A stretch of 64,000 nt of DNA from CAG-1782 sp964418255 (GCA_964418255.1 CAYQKV010000003.1:62001-126000), one strand, 5' to 3'; counted from the stretch's first letter, positions 17,362 through 26,414 are shown. Notes: generated by a model not told the origin, from the sequence alone. Translations and numbers: made by a program.

Positions 17362-18624
17362 ATGTTAGATTTACGATTTGTATGCGACAATATCGAACTG
17401 GTCAAAGAAAAACTTGCGAAAAGAAACAGCAATCTCGATTTAAGCGAGCTTATCGCGCTTGCAGCCGAAAGACGCGCGACGATAAAAGAAACCGAAACGC
17501 TTAAATCGGAAAAGAACAAGGCGAGCGCGGAAATCGCCGTTATGAAGAAAAACAAGCAGCCTTGCGACGACCTTATCGCTTCGATGAAAGAAAAAGGCGA
17601 AGAAATCAAGAAACTCGACGCGAGACTCGCCGAAGTGGAAGCCCGCCTTACCGAGATAATGTACGTTATTCCCAACCTTGTCGACGACAGTCTGCCCGTG
17701 GGCGTGGACGACAGAGACAACGTGGAAGTGCGCAGATTTATGCAGCCGACCGAGTTTTCTTTCGAGGCGCAGTCGCACTGGGATATAGGAGAAAAGCACG
17801 GGTGGCTTAACCCGCAACAGGCGGCGAAAATCACGGGAACGAGGTTCACCGTGTATCACGGACTCGGCGCGCGGCTGGAACGCGCGGTAATAAACTATAT
17901 GCTCGATACGCACACCGCGGCGGGATACGAAGAAGTGCTTCCCCCGTTTATGGTAAACCGCGATTCGATGCTGGGGACGGGACAGCTTCCCAAATTCGAA
18001 GAGGATATGTACGCTATTAAAGATTCCGATTTCTATCTCGTGCCCACGGCGGAGGTTCCCGTAACCAATCTCCACAGAAACGAAATTCTTGCGGAAAAAG
18101 ATTTGCCGATAAAATATTGCGCTTATACCGCGTGTTTCAGAGGCGAAGCGGGAAGCGCGGGAAGGGACACGCGCGGACTTATCCGTCAGCATCAGTTCAA
18201 TAAAGTCGAACTTGTTAAGTTCACGAGACCGGAAACGAGTTTCGACGAACTCGAAGACCTTACGCACGAAGCGGAAAGCATTTTGCAAGGCTTGAAAATT
18301 CCTTACAGAGTGGTTTGCCTGTGCACGGGAGACGTAGGGTTCGGTTCGTGCAAAACTTACGACATCGAAGTGTGGATGCCTTCTTACGGACGGTTTGTAG
18401 AAATTTCTTCTTGCAGTAACTACGTCGATTTCCAGGCGCGCAGAGCGAATATCAAATTCCGCGATACCGACGGCAAAGTGAAACTCGTGCATACGCTTAA
18501 CGGAAGCGGACTCGCGGTAGGCAGAACGGTTGCGGCGATACTGGAGAACTATCAGAACGAAGACGGAAGCGTTACCGTTCCCGAAGCGTTGAGAAAGTAC
18601 GTCGGGCTTGATTTGCTCAAATAA
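17362..18624 (+). CDS. serS: Seryl-tRNA synthetase
   Basis: 420 residues, class II synthetase charging tRNA-Ser. The N-terminal antiparallel coiled coil that grips the tRNA variable arm covers about 28-105. Class II motifs follow: motif 2 FRGEAGSAGRDTRGLIRQHQF spans about 254-274 and motif 3 is LNGSGLAVGRTVAAILE near 378-394; ISSCSNYVDFQARR lies between. Leader sequence 17189-17361 is AT-rich and shows no T-box consensus, so this gene is not regulated like the symporter at 40.7 kb. A GAGG site precedes the ATG. Confidence 0.97.
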   Translation: MLDLRFVCDNIELVKEKLAKRNSNLDLSELIALAAERRATIKETETLKSEKNKASAEIAVMKKNKQPCDDLIASMKEKGEEIKKLDARLAEVEARLTEIMYVIPNLVDDSLPVGVDDRDNVEVRRFMQPTEFSFEAQSHWDIGEKHGWLNPQQAAKITGTRFTVYHGLGARLERAVINYMLDTHTAAGYEEVLPPFMVNRDSMLGTGQLPKFEEDMYAIKDSDFYLVPTAEVPVTNLHRNEILAEKDLPIKYCAYTACFRGEAGSAGRDTRGLIRQHQFNKVELVKFTRPETSFDELEDLTHEAESILQGLKIPYRVVCLCTGDVGFGSCKTYDIEVWMPSYGRFVEISSCSNYVDFQARRANIKFRDTDGKVKLVHTLNGSGLAVGRTVAAILENYQNEDGSVTVPEALRKYVGLDLLK

Positions 18625-18636
18625 TAAATTTTATAA

Positions 18637-19374
18637 ATGCGGAAAAGTAACTCCTTTGTAGATATACTGGGCGCAATAGCGGGAGGCTTCGTAGCGATTC
18701 TGAAAGGTTTCGTGCGACTGTTTCTGAAAATAACGGTAACCTTCGGTTTGTGGTTGCCCGCCCTTTACGCTCTGCTGGGAGTTATTTTGCATTTCGGCGC
18801 GGGGTTCGACCCGTTCGGGTTTGACGTTTACAGCATAATTTACCTTTCGGGCGGCGTGGCGTGCGTGGTGTGCGCGGTGATTATTTCCGTCAGAAATATT
18901 CTGGTTATGCCCGTTAAAAGCGTGGTTGCGCGGCGGCGGGAAAAAGTCAACGACAAATGGGCGGACGAAGAGTTTGCCGCGCGTGAACAGGCGGAAAAAG
19001 CGGCGAAGGAAAAACGGGAAAGAAAACTTTCCCCTCCCGAAGGCGGAGATTATCCCGAATTCGACGAAGAGGGAAAGGATGAAAAATCCGAAGAAAAGAA
19101 CGAATTCGACGACGAAATCCCCGAATATCTGATAGACGCGGATGAAGACGGGGAAAAGGAGAAAACCGCGAGCGAACTTTTGTTCGACTGGGTGCCGCAG
19201 AAAAAGGAAGTAAAAGAAAAGCCGAAAATGGCGAGCGTGCCGAAAAAGGAAATTCCCGAGGTTTATTTCAGTAAACTTAATCCCAACATTCTCGTGCACG
19301 AGTACGCGGACAGGTTCGAACTGTTTAAGGTAATCGGAGACAAAACCGAATACGTCGGAGTCGAGTACAAATGA
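18637..19374 (+). CDS. Hypothetical membrane protein with acidic-basic cytoplasmic tail
   Basis: 245 residues. Two hydrophobic stretches (about 9-55 and 68-92) form the N-terminal third. They are followed by a highly charged region rich in Lys/Glu (about 100-185) and a short ordered C-terminus (EVYFSKLNPNILVHEY). I do not recognise a family. It starts 12 bp after serS without a clear ribosome site and ends in an ATGA overlap with the acyltransferase-like gene, so the two are coupled. Confidence 0.65.
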   Translation: MRKSNSFVDILGAIAGGFVAILKGFVRLFLKITVTFGLWLPALYALLGVILHFGAGFDPFGFDVYSIIYLSGGVACVVCAVIISVRNILVMPVKSVVARRREKVNDKWADEEFAAREQAEKAAKEKRERKLSPPEGGDYPEFDEEGKDEKSEEKNEFDDEIPEYLIDADEDGEKEKTASELLFDWVPQKKEVKEKPKMASVPKKEIPEVYFSKLNPNILVHEYADRFELFKVIGDKTEYVGVEYK

Positions 19375-20252
19375 CCGTGAAAAAGAAAAGGATATGGGAA
19401 CTCGATTTCTGGCGGGGACTTGCGATTATCCTCGTTGTGTTCGACCACGCGTTTTTCGATTTCGGCAGATTGTTTTATCAATGGAAAGACTGCGGCGTTA
19501 CGGCGTTGGAATGGCTCAATTCGATAGGCGTAGCGTATTTGGAAAGCGACGTGAGGGCGTTCTGGCGACCCGCGTTTCTTTTCCTTTTTTTCTGCGTGTC
19601 GGGGCTGTGCACCGCGCTTTCGAAAAACAATTTTTTAAGAGGTGTAAAACTCTGGACGGTTGCGGCGTGCCTGAGCGCGCTTACCTTTCTCGCTGACGTA
19701 CTTTTCGACGCCGACGTATTTATACTTTTCGGCGTATTGCACTGCCTTGCGGTTGTTATAATTCTGTATTCGGCTTTCGAATTTCTTATTAAAGGCGCGT
19801 TTTTTCTCGCGGAAAAAATAATAAAAAAACCGATTAAGGAAAATTGGAAAGCGGTAATTTTCTTCATAGCGACGATAGCTTTAAGCGTCGCGTTCTACCT
19901 GATAAACCGAAAATTCAATCCTTTGCTTATAGACGTCGAGACACACGGAACGGTCTCGGAGCTCGACGGAAAACTTTTCGGAATGTTTTTCTATTCGAAA
20001 GAATGGTGGACGGGAGACTATTTCCCCGTATTTCCGTATATTTCCTTTTTCTTCTTCGGAGCCGCTATTTCGAAACTTATTTACCGCGAGAAAAAATCGC
20101 TGTTTCCATTCCTCGACGGGATATGGCACGCCCCGTTTACCGTAGCGGGGAAACATTCGCTTGCCGTATATCTTATCGGGCAGGTAGCGGCGATAGGACT
20201 GGGAATTATCCTTACGCTCGCGTTTTTGGGAAGTTCGTCACTTTTCTTTTAA
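19371..20252 (+). CDS. Heparan-alpha-glucosaminide acetyltransferase-like (DUF1624) membrane protein
   Basis: 293 residues with about seven membrane helices. The opening WELDFWRGLAIILVVFDHAFFDF has the R-G and D-H residues that mark DUF1624/HGSNAT-type transmembrane acyltransferases. The central helices include FGVLHCLAVV and the C-terminus KHSLAVYLIGQ, also typical. Relatives move acetyl groups across the membrane onto sugars or cell-wall polymers; the acceptor here is unknown. It is coupled to the upstream membrane protein by a 4-bp overlap. The 3' end overlaps the convergent AI-2E family gene by 15 bp. Confidence 0.78.
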   Translation: MTVKKKRIWELDFWRGLAIILVVFDHAFFDFGRLFYQWKDCGVTALEWLNSIGVAYLESDVRAFWRPAFLFLFFCVSGLCTALSKNNFLRGVKLWTVAACLSALTFLADVLFDADVFILFGVLHCLAVVIILYSAFEFLIKGAFFLAEKIIKKPIKENWKAVIFFIATIALSVAFYLINRKFNPLLIDVETHGTVSELDGKLFGMFFYSKEWWTGDYFPVFPYISFFFFGAAISKLIYREKKSLFPFLDGIWHAPFTVAGKHSLAVYLIGQVAAIGLGIILTLAFLGSSSLFF

Positions 20253-21326
20253 CGAACGCAAAATTTTCATTTCCGCGCTTTTTTTCGCGTGGTAATTATC
20301 GAATAAATCGAACAAAAACGCGCTGAGCGGCACGCCGAGGAACATTCCCCAAAATCCGAAAATTCCGCCCCAAAGTATAATGGAAACCGTTATCCAGAAA
20401 CCGTTCAGTCCGACGTATTTACCTACTATTACGGGATAGGTGGTAAAACCCTCTATTTGTTGCAATACGATTATCGCTATAAGAAGGACAAACACTTTCG
20501 ACGGGTCTGCGGCAAAGACGATTACCGCGCACAACGCGCCCCCGATATACGCACCGACTATGGGAATAAGGTTCATAAAACCGATAATAAGGGATACCAA
20601 AGCGGCGTATGGAACTTTAAGGACGAGCATAGTGACGTAGCAGGCGAGACCGAGGATACAGGCTTCGGTGAGCTGCCCGCCTAAGTAACGAGAGAATTTT
20701 TCCGAGGCGTTTATCAAAAACGAATGAACTTTAAGGTTGCGTTCTTTGAAGATTAGCCCGATTGCTTTTTTGAGTTGTTCTTTCACGTTTTTACGGTTTA
20801 TTACGAGCATAATCGCGATGACGACGCCGAATAAAACGTTATACAAACCCGTAAAAACCGTTTGCATCACCGACATTATTTTCGGGAGATATTCGCTTAT
20901 TCTTTCTGTGAGGAAATTGTAAACTTTTTCGATAACGGGCTGTAAATCCATACCGCCGAGGCTGCCAACAGCCGCGCTTACTTCTCCCGAAGAAAATTTT
21001 TCCATCAGGTCTTTCACGCTTTTTACGCCTTGCGGGATAATCAATACGGCGAGCACGGTTATTACGCCGCCGAAAATGAGGAAAGTGACGGATAGGCACA
21101 GGAATTCTTTCAGGCGGGGTTTTGTTATTTTCGAAAAAACTTTGCGTTCGAAAAACCGTAAGGGCACGCTCATAGCGAGCGCGAGCACGATTCCGATTAG
21201 CACGGGTTGCAGTATTTTGAACACGTTCCCGAAAAAGCCGCCGACTACTCCGAAATTAAATACGATAAACGCCGCTGCGGTAATAGCGGCGAGTTTGAGA
21301 AAGAATTCGACGCGGCTGTTTTTCAT
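20238..21326 (-). CDS. AI-2E family transporter (UPF0118/PerM type)
   Basis: 362 residues counted from MKNSRVEFFLKL. The family has eight predicted helices. The visible pattern is two N-terminal helices, a long soluble stretch, then helices around LVSLIIGFMNLIPIVGAYIGGAL, the family hallmark, and VGLNGFWITVSIILWGGIFGFWGMFLGVP at the C-terminus. Members export small molecules, ions or peptides; AI-2 export is only one case. Start choice is uncertain: ATGs at 21332 and 21326 are both possible, with a TATACT box directly upstream, while the frame extends to 21413 without a signal. Confidence 0.85.
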   Translation of the reverse strand: MKNSRVEFFLKLAAITAAAFIVFNFGVVGGFFGNVFKILQPVLIGIVLALAMSVPLRFFERKVFSKITKPRLKEFLCLSVTFLIFGGVITVLAVLIIPQGVKSVKDLMEKFSSGEVSAAVGSLGGMDLQPVIEKVYNFLTERISEYLPKIMSVMQTVFTGLYNVLFGVVIAIMLVINRKNVKEQLKKAIGLIFKERNLKVHSFLINASEKFSRYLGGQLTEACILGLACYVTMLVLKVPYAALVSLIIGFMNLIPIVGAYIGGALCAVIVFAADPSKVFVLLIAIIVLQQIEGFTTYPVIVGKYVGLNGFWITVSIILWGGIFGFWGMFLGVPLSAFLFDLFDNYHAKKSAEMKILRSLKEK

Positions 21327-21450
21327 AATCATAGTATATAAATTAAGACTAAAAATATTACTTCGCTTTTTTTCGGTGTTTTTTGACGAAAAGCGCGTAT
21401 CTGCGCGCGGCATAACGGTTATAATCCTTTGTACGGAGGGTATGGAGCTT

Positions 21451-22452
21451 ATGCGTACGGGAACGAAATTTATTGCGGGGAAAGATTTTTGCGAGTTTAG
21501 GGAGATACTTTCGAATTATTACCCCGCGGGAAAACTCGCAGTCGTCGCGCAGGACAGAGAAGAGGGGGAAAAACTTATAAGAGCGCTCGGGTCAGACTAC
21601 AACGCGTTGCTTTTTTCGCCGAAAGAAGTATCGGAAACGGATACGGGGGCGCGTTTTTTCATAGGCGTGGGCGGAAGCGGAGTTATCTCCGCGGTAAAAC
21701 GCGCCGCTAAGAACGCAAAATACGCTTTTATCCCCGCGGTATTCGATTATCGCTATCTTTACGCGTTCGACGGGATTTTTTCTTTGCCCGAGTTCGTTTT
21801 TCTGAGAGAAGAGGTTATGACCGAGGAAAAACAATACCTTCCGAGGCTTTACCAGACGGTATTCCAGTTGTACGCCGAATGTGTTTTCCGCATTTTTTAC
21901 GCAAGCGCGTTTCCTTACCGCGACGTGACTGCGGAAGCGTATCGGAAAGTGGCGGAAACTTTGCTCGAAGGGAAGAGCGACGAGGCGACTTTTTATTCGG
22001 AAAGCAGAAGATTTATCGTCAATTTCGTAAACGAACTGTATTCGAGGAAAACGCGGTCTCTCATCACCGAAAAAGTGTCGGGCGCGTACGGCGTGACCGT
22101 AGGTGAAAGGTTTACCGTGGCGCGGTTTCTTATTTCGATGCTTAAAAACTTTACAAAACATTCGTTTCGTGATATTCTTTTACCGTCGGAAAAACCCGTA
22201 CGGGGAGTGAAATCGGTGCGCGCGGCGGCATTCGACGGCAACGTTCTGCCGAGCGAAGAACAGCTTACGCGATATGCGGACAAGATTTCCTTTCTTACGG
22301 ATATGCCCGAGCCCGACGTAGGGGCGATGCTCAAAGCGTTGTCGCTCAGCGCGGACGAGGACAGTCCTGTTTTTGCGATAATAAACAACGAAGGAATTAC
22401 GGACGCGCTTTATTATGAAAAATCTGAAAAAAATCTCGGTATATCTGTTTGA
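21451..22452 (+). CDS. Hypothetical protein, possibly a degenerate dehydroquinate synthase/Fe-ADH fold
   Basis: 333 residues from MRTGTKFIAG (an ATG 9 bp upstream is also possible; GGAGGG lies between 21435 and 21440). A segment near 68-88, FFIGVGGSGVISAVKRAAKN, resembles the GGG nucleotide loop of iron-containing alcohol dehydrogenases and dehydroquinate synthases. The metal-binding His/Asp pattern of those enzymes is not evident. The rest is helical. I cannot assign a function. A TATAAT at 21420-21425 may serve as its -10 box. The 3' end overlaps the HAD phosphatase gene by 38 bp. Confidence 0.6.
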   Translation: MRTGTKFIAGKDFCEFREILSNYYPAGKLAVVAQDREEGEKLIRALGSDYNALLFSPKEVSETDTGARFFIGVGGSGVISAVKRAAKNAKYAFIPAVFDYRYLYAFDGIFSLPEFVFLREEVMTEEKQYLPRLYQTVFQLYAECVFRIFYASAFPYRDVTAEAYRKVAETLLEGKSDEATFYSESRRFIVNFVNELYSRKTRSLITEKVSGAYGVTVGERFTVARFLISMLKNFTKHSFRDILLPSEKPVRGVKSVRAAAFDGNVLPSEEQLTRYADKISFLTDMPEPDVGAMLKALSLSADEDSPVFAIINNEGITDALYYEKSEKNLGISV

Positions 22453-23203
22453 TATGGACGGCACGCTGAATATGGGGGAGAGACCTATTGACGGCGCGAT
22501 GGAAACGCTTAAAATGCTTACCGAAGCGGGAAAAACCGTTTGTTTCGTCACCAACAACAGCTCGAAATCGAAATACGATTATCTTAAAAAGGTTCGTAGA
22601 ATGGGATATGACGCGGACATAAAACAGATAATCACGAGCGGAATGGCGGCGGCAAGCTACATAAACAAGCACTACGAAGGGAAAAGAACGTACGTTCTCG
22701 GAACGGAAACTCTTTGCCGCGAACTGAAAGAGAGCGGCGTGAATGTCGTGGGAACGGGCGAGGACGCGGATATTATTTTGCTTGCGTTCGATACCGAACT
22801 TACCTATGAAAAACTCTGGCACGCGACGAACCTTGTCTCCGAGGGAAAAACGTATATCGCCACGCATCCCGATTTCGTATGCCCGTCGGACAACGGCAAT
22901 ATGCCCGACGCAGGCGCGATGATGGCTCTTGTAGAGAAGACGACGGGCAAGACGCCCGAGATAATAATCGGCAAGCCGTATGCGCCGATGGCGGAATACG
23001 TCTTCGATTTCTGTTCGGTTACGCCCGACGACGTCGCTTTCGTGGGGGACAGACTTTACACAGATATAAAATTCGCAATCAACAACGATATGACGGGAAT
23101 TCTCGTTTTGAGCGGCGAAACCGACCTCGCTATGCTTAAAGAAAGCGGACTTAATCCCGATTACGTCTTCGACGACGTCAACGAACTAAGAAAATATCTG
23201 TAA
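22415..23203 (+). CDS. HAD superfamily IIA phosphatase (NagD/p-nitrophenylphosphatase-like)
   Basis: 262 residues. Motif I YLFDMDGTLNMG has the nucleophile Asp near residue 13. Motif II is TNNSSKSK near 44. Motif III Lys is IIGKPYAPM near 187, and motif IV is VGDRLYTDI near 212. A C2-type cap lies between motifs II and III (DADIILLAFDTELTY). The group includes phosphoglycolate, NMP and glycerol-phosphate phosphatases; the substrate cannot be read from sequence. The gene begins inside the end of the preceding one and ends overlapping the next by one base, indicating one operon. Confidence 0.88.
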   Translation: MKNLKKISVYLFDMDGTLNMGERPIDGAMETLKMLTEAGKTVCFVTNNSSKSKYDYLKKVRRMGYDADIKQIITSGMAAASYINKHYEGKRTYVLGTETLCRELKESGVNVVGTGEDADIILLAFDTELTYEKLWHATNLVSEGKTYIATHPDFVCPSDNGNMPDAGAMMALVEKTTGKTPEIIIGKPYAPMAEYVFDFCSVTPDDVAFVGDRLYTDIKFAINNDMTGILVLSGETDLAMLKESGLNPDYVFDDVNELRKYL

Positions 23204-23946
23204 TGGACGGGGAGTTGAAATTACTTAACGACGACGGAATAAACGGAAGCGGACTCGACCTTCCGTTTTTTAAGTATTACGCGATTTCCGTCGGCTTTTT
23301 CTTCGTTACGATATTGAGCGCGACCCTACTTTATCCGATTTCCCATTACTATATGACGAAAACGAGGATAGACAACACCCGTATCGACGGGAGAAAACTT
23401 GTTTTCGACGGCAAAATTTCCACGGCGTTTTATATTTATTATACGGGACTCGTCGCGACTGCGGTAGCGGTGGCGGCGCTGAACCTGATAATCGAAGTTC
23501 TGCCCCTCGAGCTGAAAACTTACGCGCTTAACTACGCTTTGAGCGGCGTAACCGCGGCGATAGCGGCGTTTTTTATCGGAACGCGACTGCGTAGGTGGGA
23601 AAAGAAAAACACCCATTACGTCGGAGCGGCGAAAGGACAATCGGGAATGAAAGGAAATCTCGTTAAATGCGCGGTAAAAAGCGCGGTCTCTTCATTGCTC
23701 GGACTTGTTACCGTAGGTATCGCGTATCCGCTCGTTTTTAAGGTCAAACAAAAATATTACGTCGAAGCGTCGAGGGTGGACGGGGAAAAACTTTCTTTGG
23801 ACGGAAACGTGGTAAGCGTTTACGGAAAATGGTTTCTCGGCATTTTGCTTACGGTGATTACTTTGGGCGTCGCGCTTCCGCTTCCGCTGTATTATTTGGC
23901 AAAATGGGAGGCTGAAAACACGCATAAAGCCTCGGAAAACGGCTGA
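23203..23946 (+). CDS. DUF898/YjgN-like membrane protein
   Basis: 247 residues with two copies of the same layout: helix, then a loop with N-T-x-x-D-G-x-x-L-x-F-D-G (TRIDGRKLVFDGK near 62 and SRVDGEKLSLDGN near 192), then helix. This internal duplication and the KWEAENTHKA ending match the DUF898 group of inner-membrane proteins. Function of that family is unknown to me. The gene is coupled to the phosphatase by a one-base overlap. Confidence 0.65.
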   Translation: MDGELKLLNDDGINGSGLDLPFFKYYAISVGFFFVTILSATLLYPISHYYMTKTRIDNTRIDGRKLVFDGKISTAFYIYYTGLVATAVAVAALNLIIEVLPLELKTYALNYALSGVTAAIAAFFIGTRLRRWEKKNTHYVGAAKGQSGMKGNLVKCAVKSAVSSLLGLVTVGIAYPLVFKVKQKYYVEASRVDGEKLSLDGNVVSVYGKWFLGILLTVITLGVALPLPLYYLAKWEAENTHKASENG

Positions 23947-23970
23947 GAGTAGGGTTCATAAAAACGGAGC

Positions 23971-23999
23971 TTGACACAATATGAAAAGGGTAGTAAAAT
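23971..23999 (+). promoter_or_regulatory. Promoter of the small membrane protein (predicted leaderless start)
   Basis: TTGACA at 23971-23976, a 17-bp spacer, TAAAAT at 23994-23999. Only 6 bp separate the -10 box from the ATG, so transcription is expected to begin at or next to the A of the start codon. Confidence 0.75.
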
Positions 24000-24005
24000 A
24001 ACGGT

Positions 24006-24350
24006 ATGACGGCAAAACAAATATTTATGGAACAAGCTGCCGTTCGGCAGAAAAAACATCCGAAAACTGCGCCGAAAGTCATCAGTTTCGGTTTGGCTAT
24101 GGCGTTTCTCGGAGTATCCGTTATTTTCATCGGAGTCGCGCATATGCCCGGAAGCGGTTTTACCAACGATATAGTAAAAACGATAATGAGCATACTTTCG
24201 ATAATCACCCTGCAAGGCGCGGTCGTATGCTCGGCGCTCGGGGTAACTTCGACAAGATACACGCTTCACTGCATAAGCTGCGCTTCTCTTTCGGTAAGCC
24301 TTGTTCTCGACATAGCGTTTATCGTTTATTATTCGGTTTGGGTAATATGA
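24006..24350 (+). CDS. Small three-helix membrane protein of unknown function
   Basis: 114 residues: a short basic N-terminus, then three hydrophobic segments (about 26-48, 55-80 and 88-114). No family recognised. The promoter abuts the ATG and no Shine-Dalgarno box can fit, so the mRNA is predicted to be leaderless. A bidirectional terminator follows. Confidence 0.65.
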   Translation: MTAKQIFMEQAAVRQKKHPKTAPKVISFGLAMAFLGVSVIFIGVAHMPGSGFTNDIVKTIMSILSIITLQGAVVCSALGVTSTRYTLHCISCASLSVSLVLDIAFIVYYSVWVI

Positions 24351-24356
24351 TTTTTT

Positions 24357-24397
24357 AATCGGCGGACGGGTTTGAATTTGTACCCGCCGATTTTTTT
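24357..24397. terminator. Bidirectional terminator between convergent genes
   Basis: AATCGGCGG (24357-24365) pairs with CCGCCGATT (24384-24392). It is followed by a T-run on the plus strand and preceded by TTTTTT at 24351-24356, which reads as an A-run upstream and serves as a U-tract for the minus-strand manA transcript. Confidence 0.78.
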
Positions 24398-25440
24398 CAG
24401 TCCTGTTTGCTCGGAAGACATTCGATAAGGACGGCGTATTTATCGGCGTAAAGCGACTGTTTCGCCGCCGCGTGCGGCAGGAAAAAGCGGTCGCCTTTTT
24501 TTATCCGCTTTCCGCAGGAAAGAACCCCTTCTCCGTCGAGTAAAATATACACTGCGGGAGCGTCGGAAAAGACGTACGTTCCGTTTTCCAAGGTGTGTTT
24601 ACGGAGAGCGAAACACGGCGTGTCGTCGTAAGAAATAAGACTTTCGCTTTTTACACCGTTTTCATTTTTAATAATTACGGGTTCCTTTTTGGCAAGTTTA
24701 AGAGCCTTTTCTCCATATAAATCATAGTTAAAACAGTCGAGGGCTTCGGATTTCGTAAGACCTATGTATTCTTCTTCGTAAGAGATATGATAATCGCCGC
24801 ACCACTTTTCGGGTTGAATGGTAAAGTCGGTAGGCTCTTGTATTTCCACTATCGTGCAACCTGCGCCGATGGCGTGGATAAGACCTGCGGTGATTAAATA
24901 AACGTCGCCAACCTTAGGCGTGACGGAGCAGAGGACGGACTGCATTACGTCTTTTTCCGTTTCGCTTCTTTCTTCGAGAGAGGAAAGTTCTTCTTTCGTC
25001 ATCGGGCGGTTGAACCCGAAATAAAGGCGCGGATTTTCCCTTGTCGCGATGACCAGCCACGCTTCGGTTTTGCCGTAGTCGCTGTTAAAGTGCTTGCGGG
25101 AAAATTCTTTCGTCGGGTGAACCTGCACGGGCAGACGGATTGCGCTGTCGAGGAATTTTACGAGGCAGTCGTATTTTTTGCCGCCGAGGAGTTCTTCGGG
25201 AAATTCGGCGAGAAGGTCGTCGAAGAAAATATCCGTATTTTTAATTACGGCGACGCCGTCGCGTTTGCCGAAATAGCGGGGGTTTATTGCTTTTACCTTG
25301 CTTGCCACCCATTCTTCGGGGAAAAAACCGTCGGTCGCGTCGGGAAGAAACCCTTCGAAGCCTTTGCCGCCGAGATATACGCGATAAACGCGGTTATCTT
25401 CGAAAAAAATCGGATTTTGCACTATTGTTTTCTTGTCCAT
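24397..25440 (-). CDS. manA: Mannose-6-phosphate isomerase, class I
   Basis: 347 residues; interconverts mannose 6-phosphate and fructose 6-phosphate with a bound zinc. Metal ligands fit the family: Gln and His in PVQVHP near 100, Glu in GKTEAW near 122, and His in AGLIHAIG near 188. QPEKWCGDYHIS and the C-terminal cupin (LDGEGVLSCG, GDRFFLPHAA) complete the fold. Start ATG with GGAGGG upstream. It is divergent from a fructokinase/alpha-mannosidase pair and shares their promoter palindrome, which fits mannose use: mannosides to mannose to mannose 6-phosphate to fructose 6-phosphate. Confidence 0.93.
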   Translation of the reverse strand: MDKKTIVQNPIFFEDNRVYRVYLGGKGFEGFLPDATDGFFPEEWVASKVKAINPRYFGKRDGVAVIKNTDIFFDDLLAEFPEELLGGKKYDCLVKFLDSAIRLPVQVHPTKEFSRKHFNSDYGKTEAWLVIATRENPRLYFGFNRPMTKEELSSLEERSETEKDVMQSVLCSVTPKVGDVYLITAGLIHAIGAGCTIVEIQEPTDFTIQPEKWCGDYHISYEEEYIGLTKSEALDCFNYDLYGEKALKLAKKEPVIIKNENGVKSESLISYDDTPCFALRKHTLENGTYVFSDAPAVYILLDGEGVLSCGKRIKKGDRFFLPHAAAKQSLYADKYAVLIECLPSKQD

Positions 25441-25476
25441 ATTCCCTCCGCCGTTCGAATTACAAACTTTGTTTTA

Positions 25477-25504
25477 ATTATACTACAAGGCGAGCGAAAG
25501 TCAA
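25477..25504 (-). promoter_or_regulatory. manA promoter
   Basis: On the minus strand, TTGACT (25504-25499), a 16-bp spacer and TATAAT (25482-25477). The -35 box lies inside the 18-bp palindrome. Confidence 0.8.
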
Positions 25505-25514
25505 TATTGACTTT
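25497..25514. promoter_or_regulatory. 18-bp perfect palindrome holding both divergent -35 boxes
   Basis: AAAGTCAATATTGACTTT is its own reverse complement. It contains the -35 boxes of manA (minus) and fructokinase (plus). This makes a symmetric operator plausible; the cognate regulator is not in the window. Confidence 0.6.
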
Positions 25515-25535
25515 GAAAAGAGTTTAAGTTATCAT
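25507..25535 (+). promoter_or_regulatory. Fructokinase/alpha-mannosidase promoter (predicted near-leaderless)
   Basis: TTGACT (25507-25512), a 17-bp spacer, TATCAT (25530-25535). The -10 box ends 9 bp before the ATG, so any 5' leader would be only a few bases. Confidence 0.7.
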
Positions 25536-25544
25536 AATTATATT

Positions 25545-26414
25545 ATGATACTCGGTATAGGCGAAATTCTTGCGGACATTTTATTGAATTCGGAAACGGG
25601 CGAGATGCGCGCTCACGTAGGCGGCGCGCCCTTTAACGTGGCGGTAAACGCGGCTCAGTGCGGAGGGAACGCCGCGTTCCTCGGCAGAGTGGGCGACGAC
25701 CCGATAGGGCGGTTTCTGGAAAAAGAAGGGACGAAATTTCCCGTTAAAGCGATTATTCAGAGGGATAAAGTTCGTCCGACGACGCTTGCGTTCGTTTCCA
25801 TAGACGAAAACGGAGAGAGAAATTTTCGTTTTACGCGGGAAAACGCGGCGGATTATCATATCGAAACGAGCGAAGAAATTTTTAACGCGCTTAAACCCAC
25901 CACCGTGCACCTCGGGTCGCTTATGCTCAGCGAAGAGGCGGGGAGAAAAACCGCGTTCGAAACGATAAAACTCTGCGACAGGTTCGGTTGTAAACTTTCT
26001 TTCGACGTGAACTACCGCGAGGACGTCTTCGGAAGCGCGGAAAACGCGGCGAAACTGTTCGCGCCGTATATCGAAAGGGCGGACATATTGAAATTCAGCA
26101 ACGAAGAGATAGAGGCGTTTTACGGTAAAGACGTAGAAAGCGCGATAGATTTACTTAAAAATCCTATACTTTGCGTTACTTGCGGCAAAGACGGGAGTAT
26201 CGTGCGGTTTTACGGAAAGAAAATTAGAGTCGAGACCGTTCCCGTAAAACCCGTGGACACGACGGGCGCTGGAGACGCGTTTTTCGGGGCGTTTCTTGCG
26301 CAAATCGACGGGAAAACGGATTTTACGAACGAAGAGGAAATGAGAGCAATCGTTGGCAAAGCAAATAGAAAAGGGGCGGAGGCGACTTTGTTCGAAGGGG
26401 CGGTGAAACTATGA
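25545..26414 (+). CDS. PfkB-family fructokinase
   Basis: 289 residues starting MILGIGEILADIL. PfkB sugar kinases transfer ATP phosphate to a sugar hydroxyl. Seen: the substrate segment GGAPFNVAVNAAQCGG near 26-41, VGDDPIGR near 50, and the catalytic PVDTTGAGDAFFGAFL near 237-252 with its Asp base. The closest type I recognise is bacterial fructokinase. In this setting, divergent from manA and coupled to an alpha-mannosidase, it may phosphorylate fructose or another hexose released nearby. No ribosome site precedes the ATG. It overlaps the next gene by ATGA. Confidence 0.87.
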   Translation: MILGIGEILADILLNSETGEMRAHVGGAPFNVAVNAAQCGGNAAFLGRVGDDPIGRFLEKEGTKFPVKAIIQRDKVRPTTLAFVSIDENGERNFRFTRENAADYHIETSEEIFNALKPTTVHLGSLMLSEEAGRKTAFETIKLCDRFGCKLSFDVNYREDVFGSAENAAKLFAPYIERADILKFSNEEIEAFYGKDVESAIDLLKNPILCVTCGKDGSIVRFYGKKIRVETVPVKPVDTTGAGDAFFGAFLAQIDGKTDFTNEEEMRAIVGKANRKGAEATLFEGAVKL

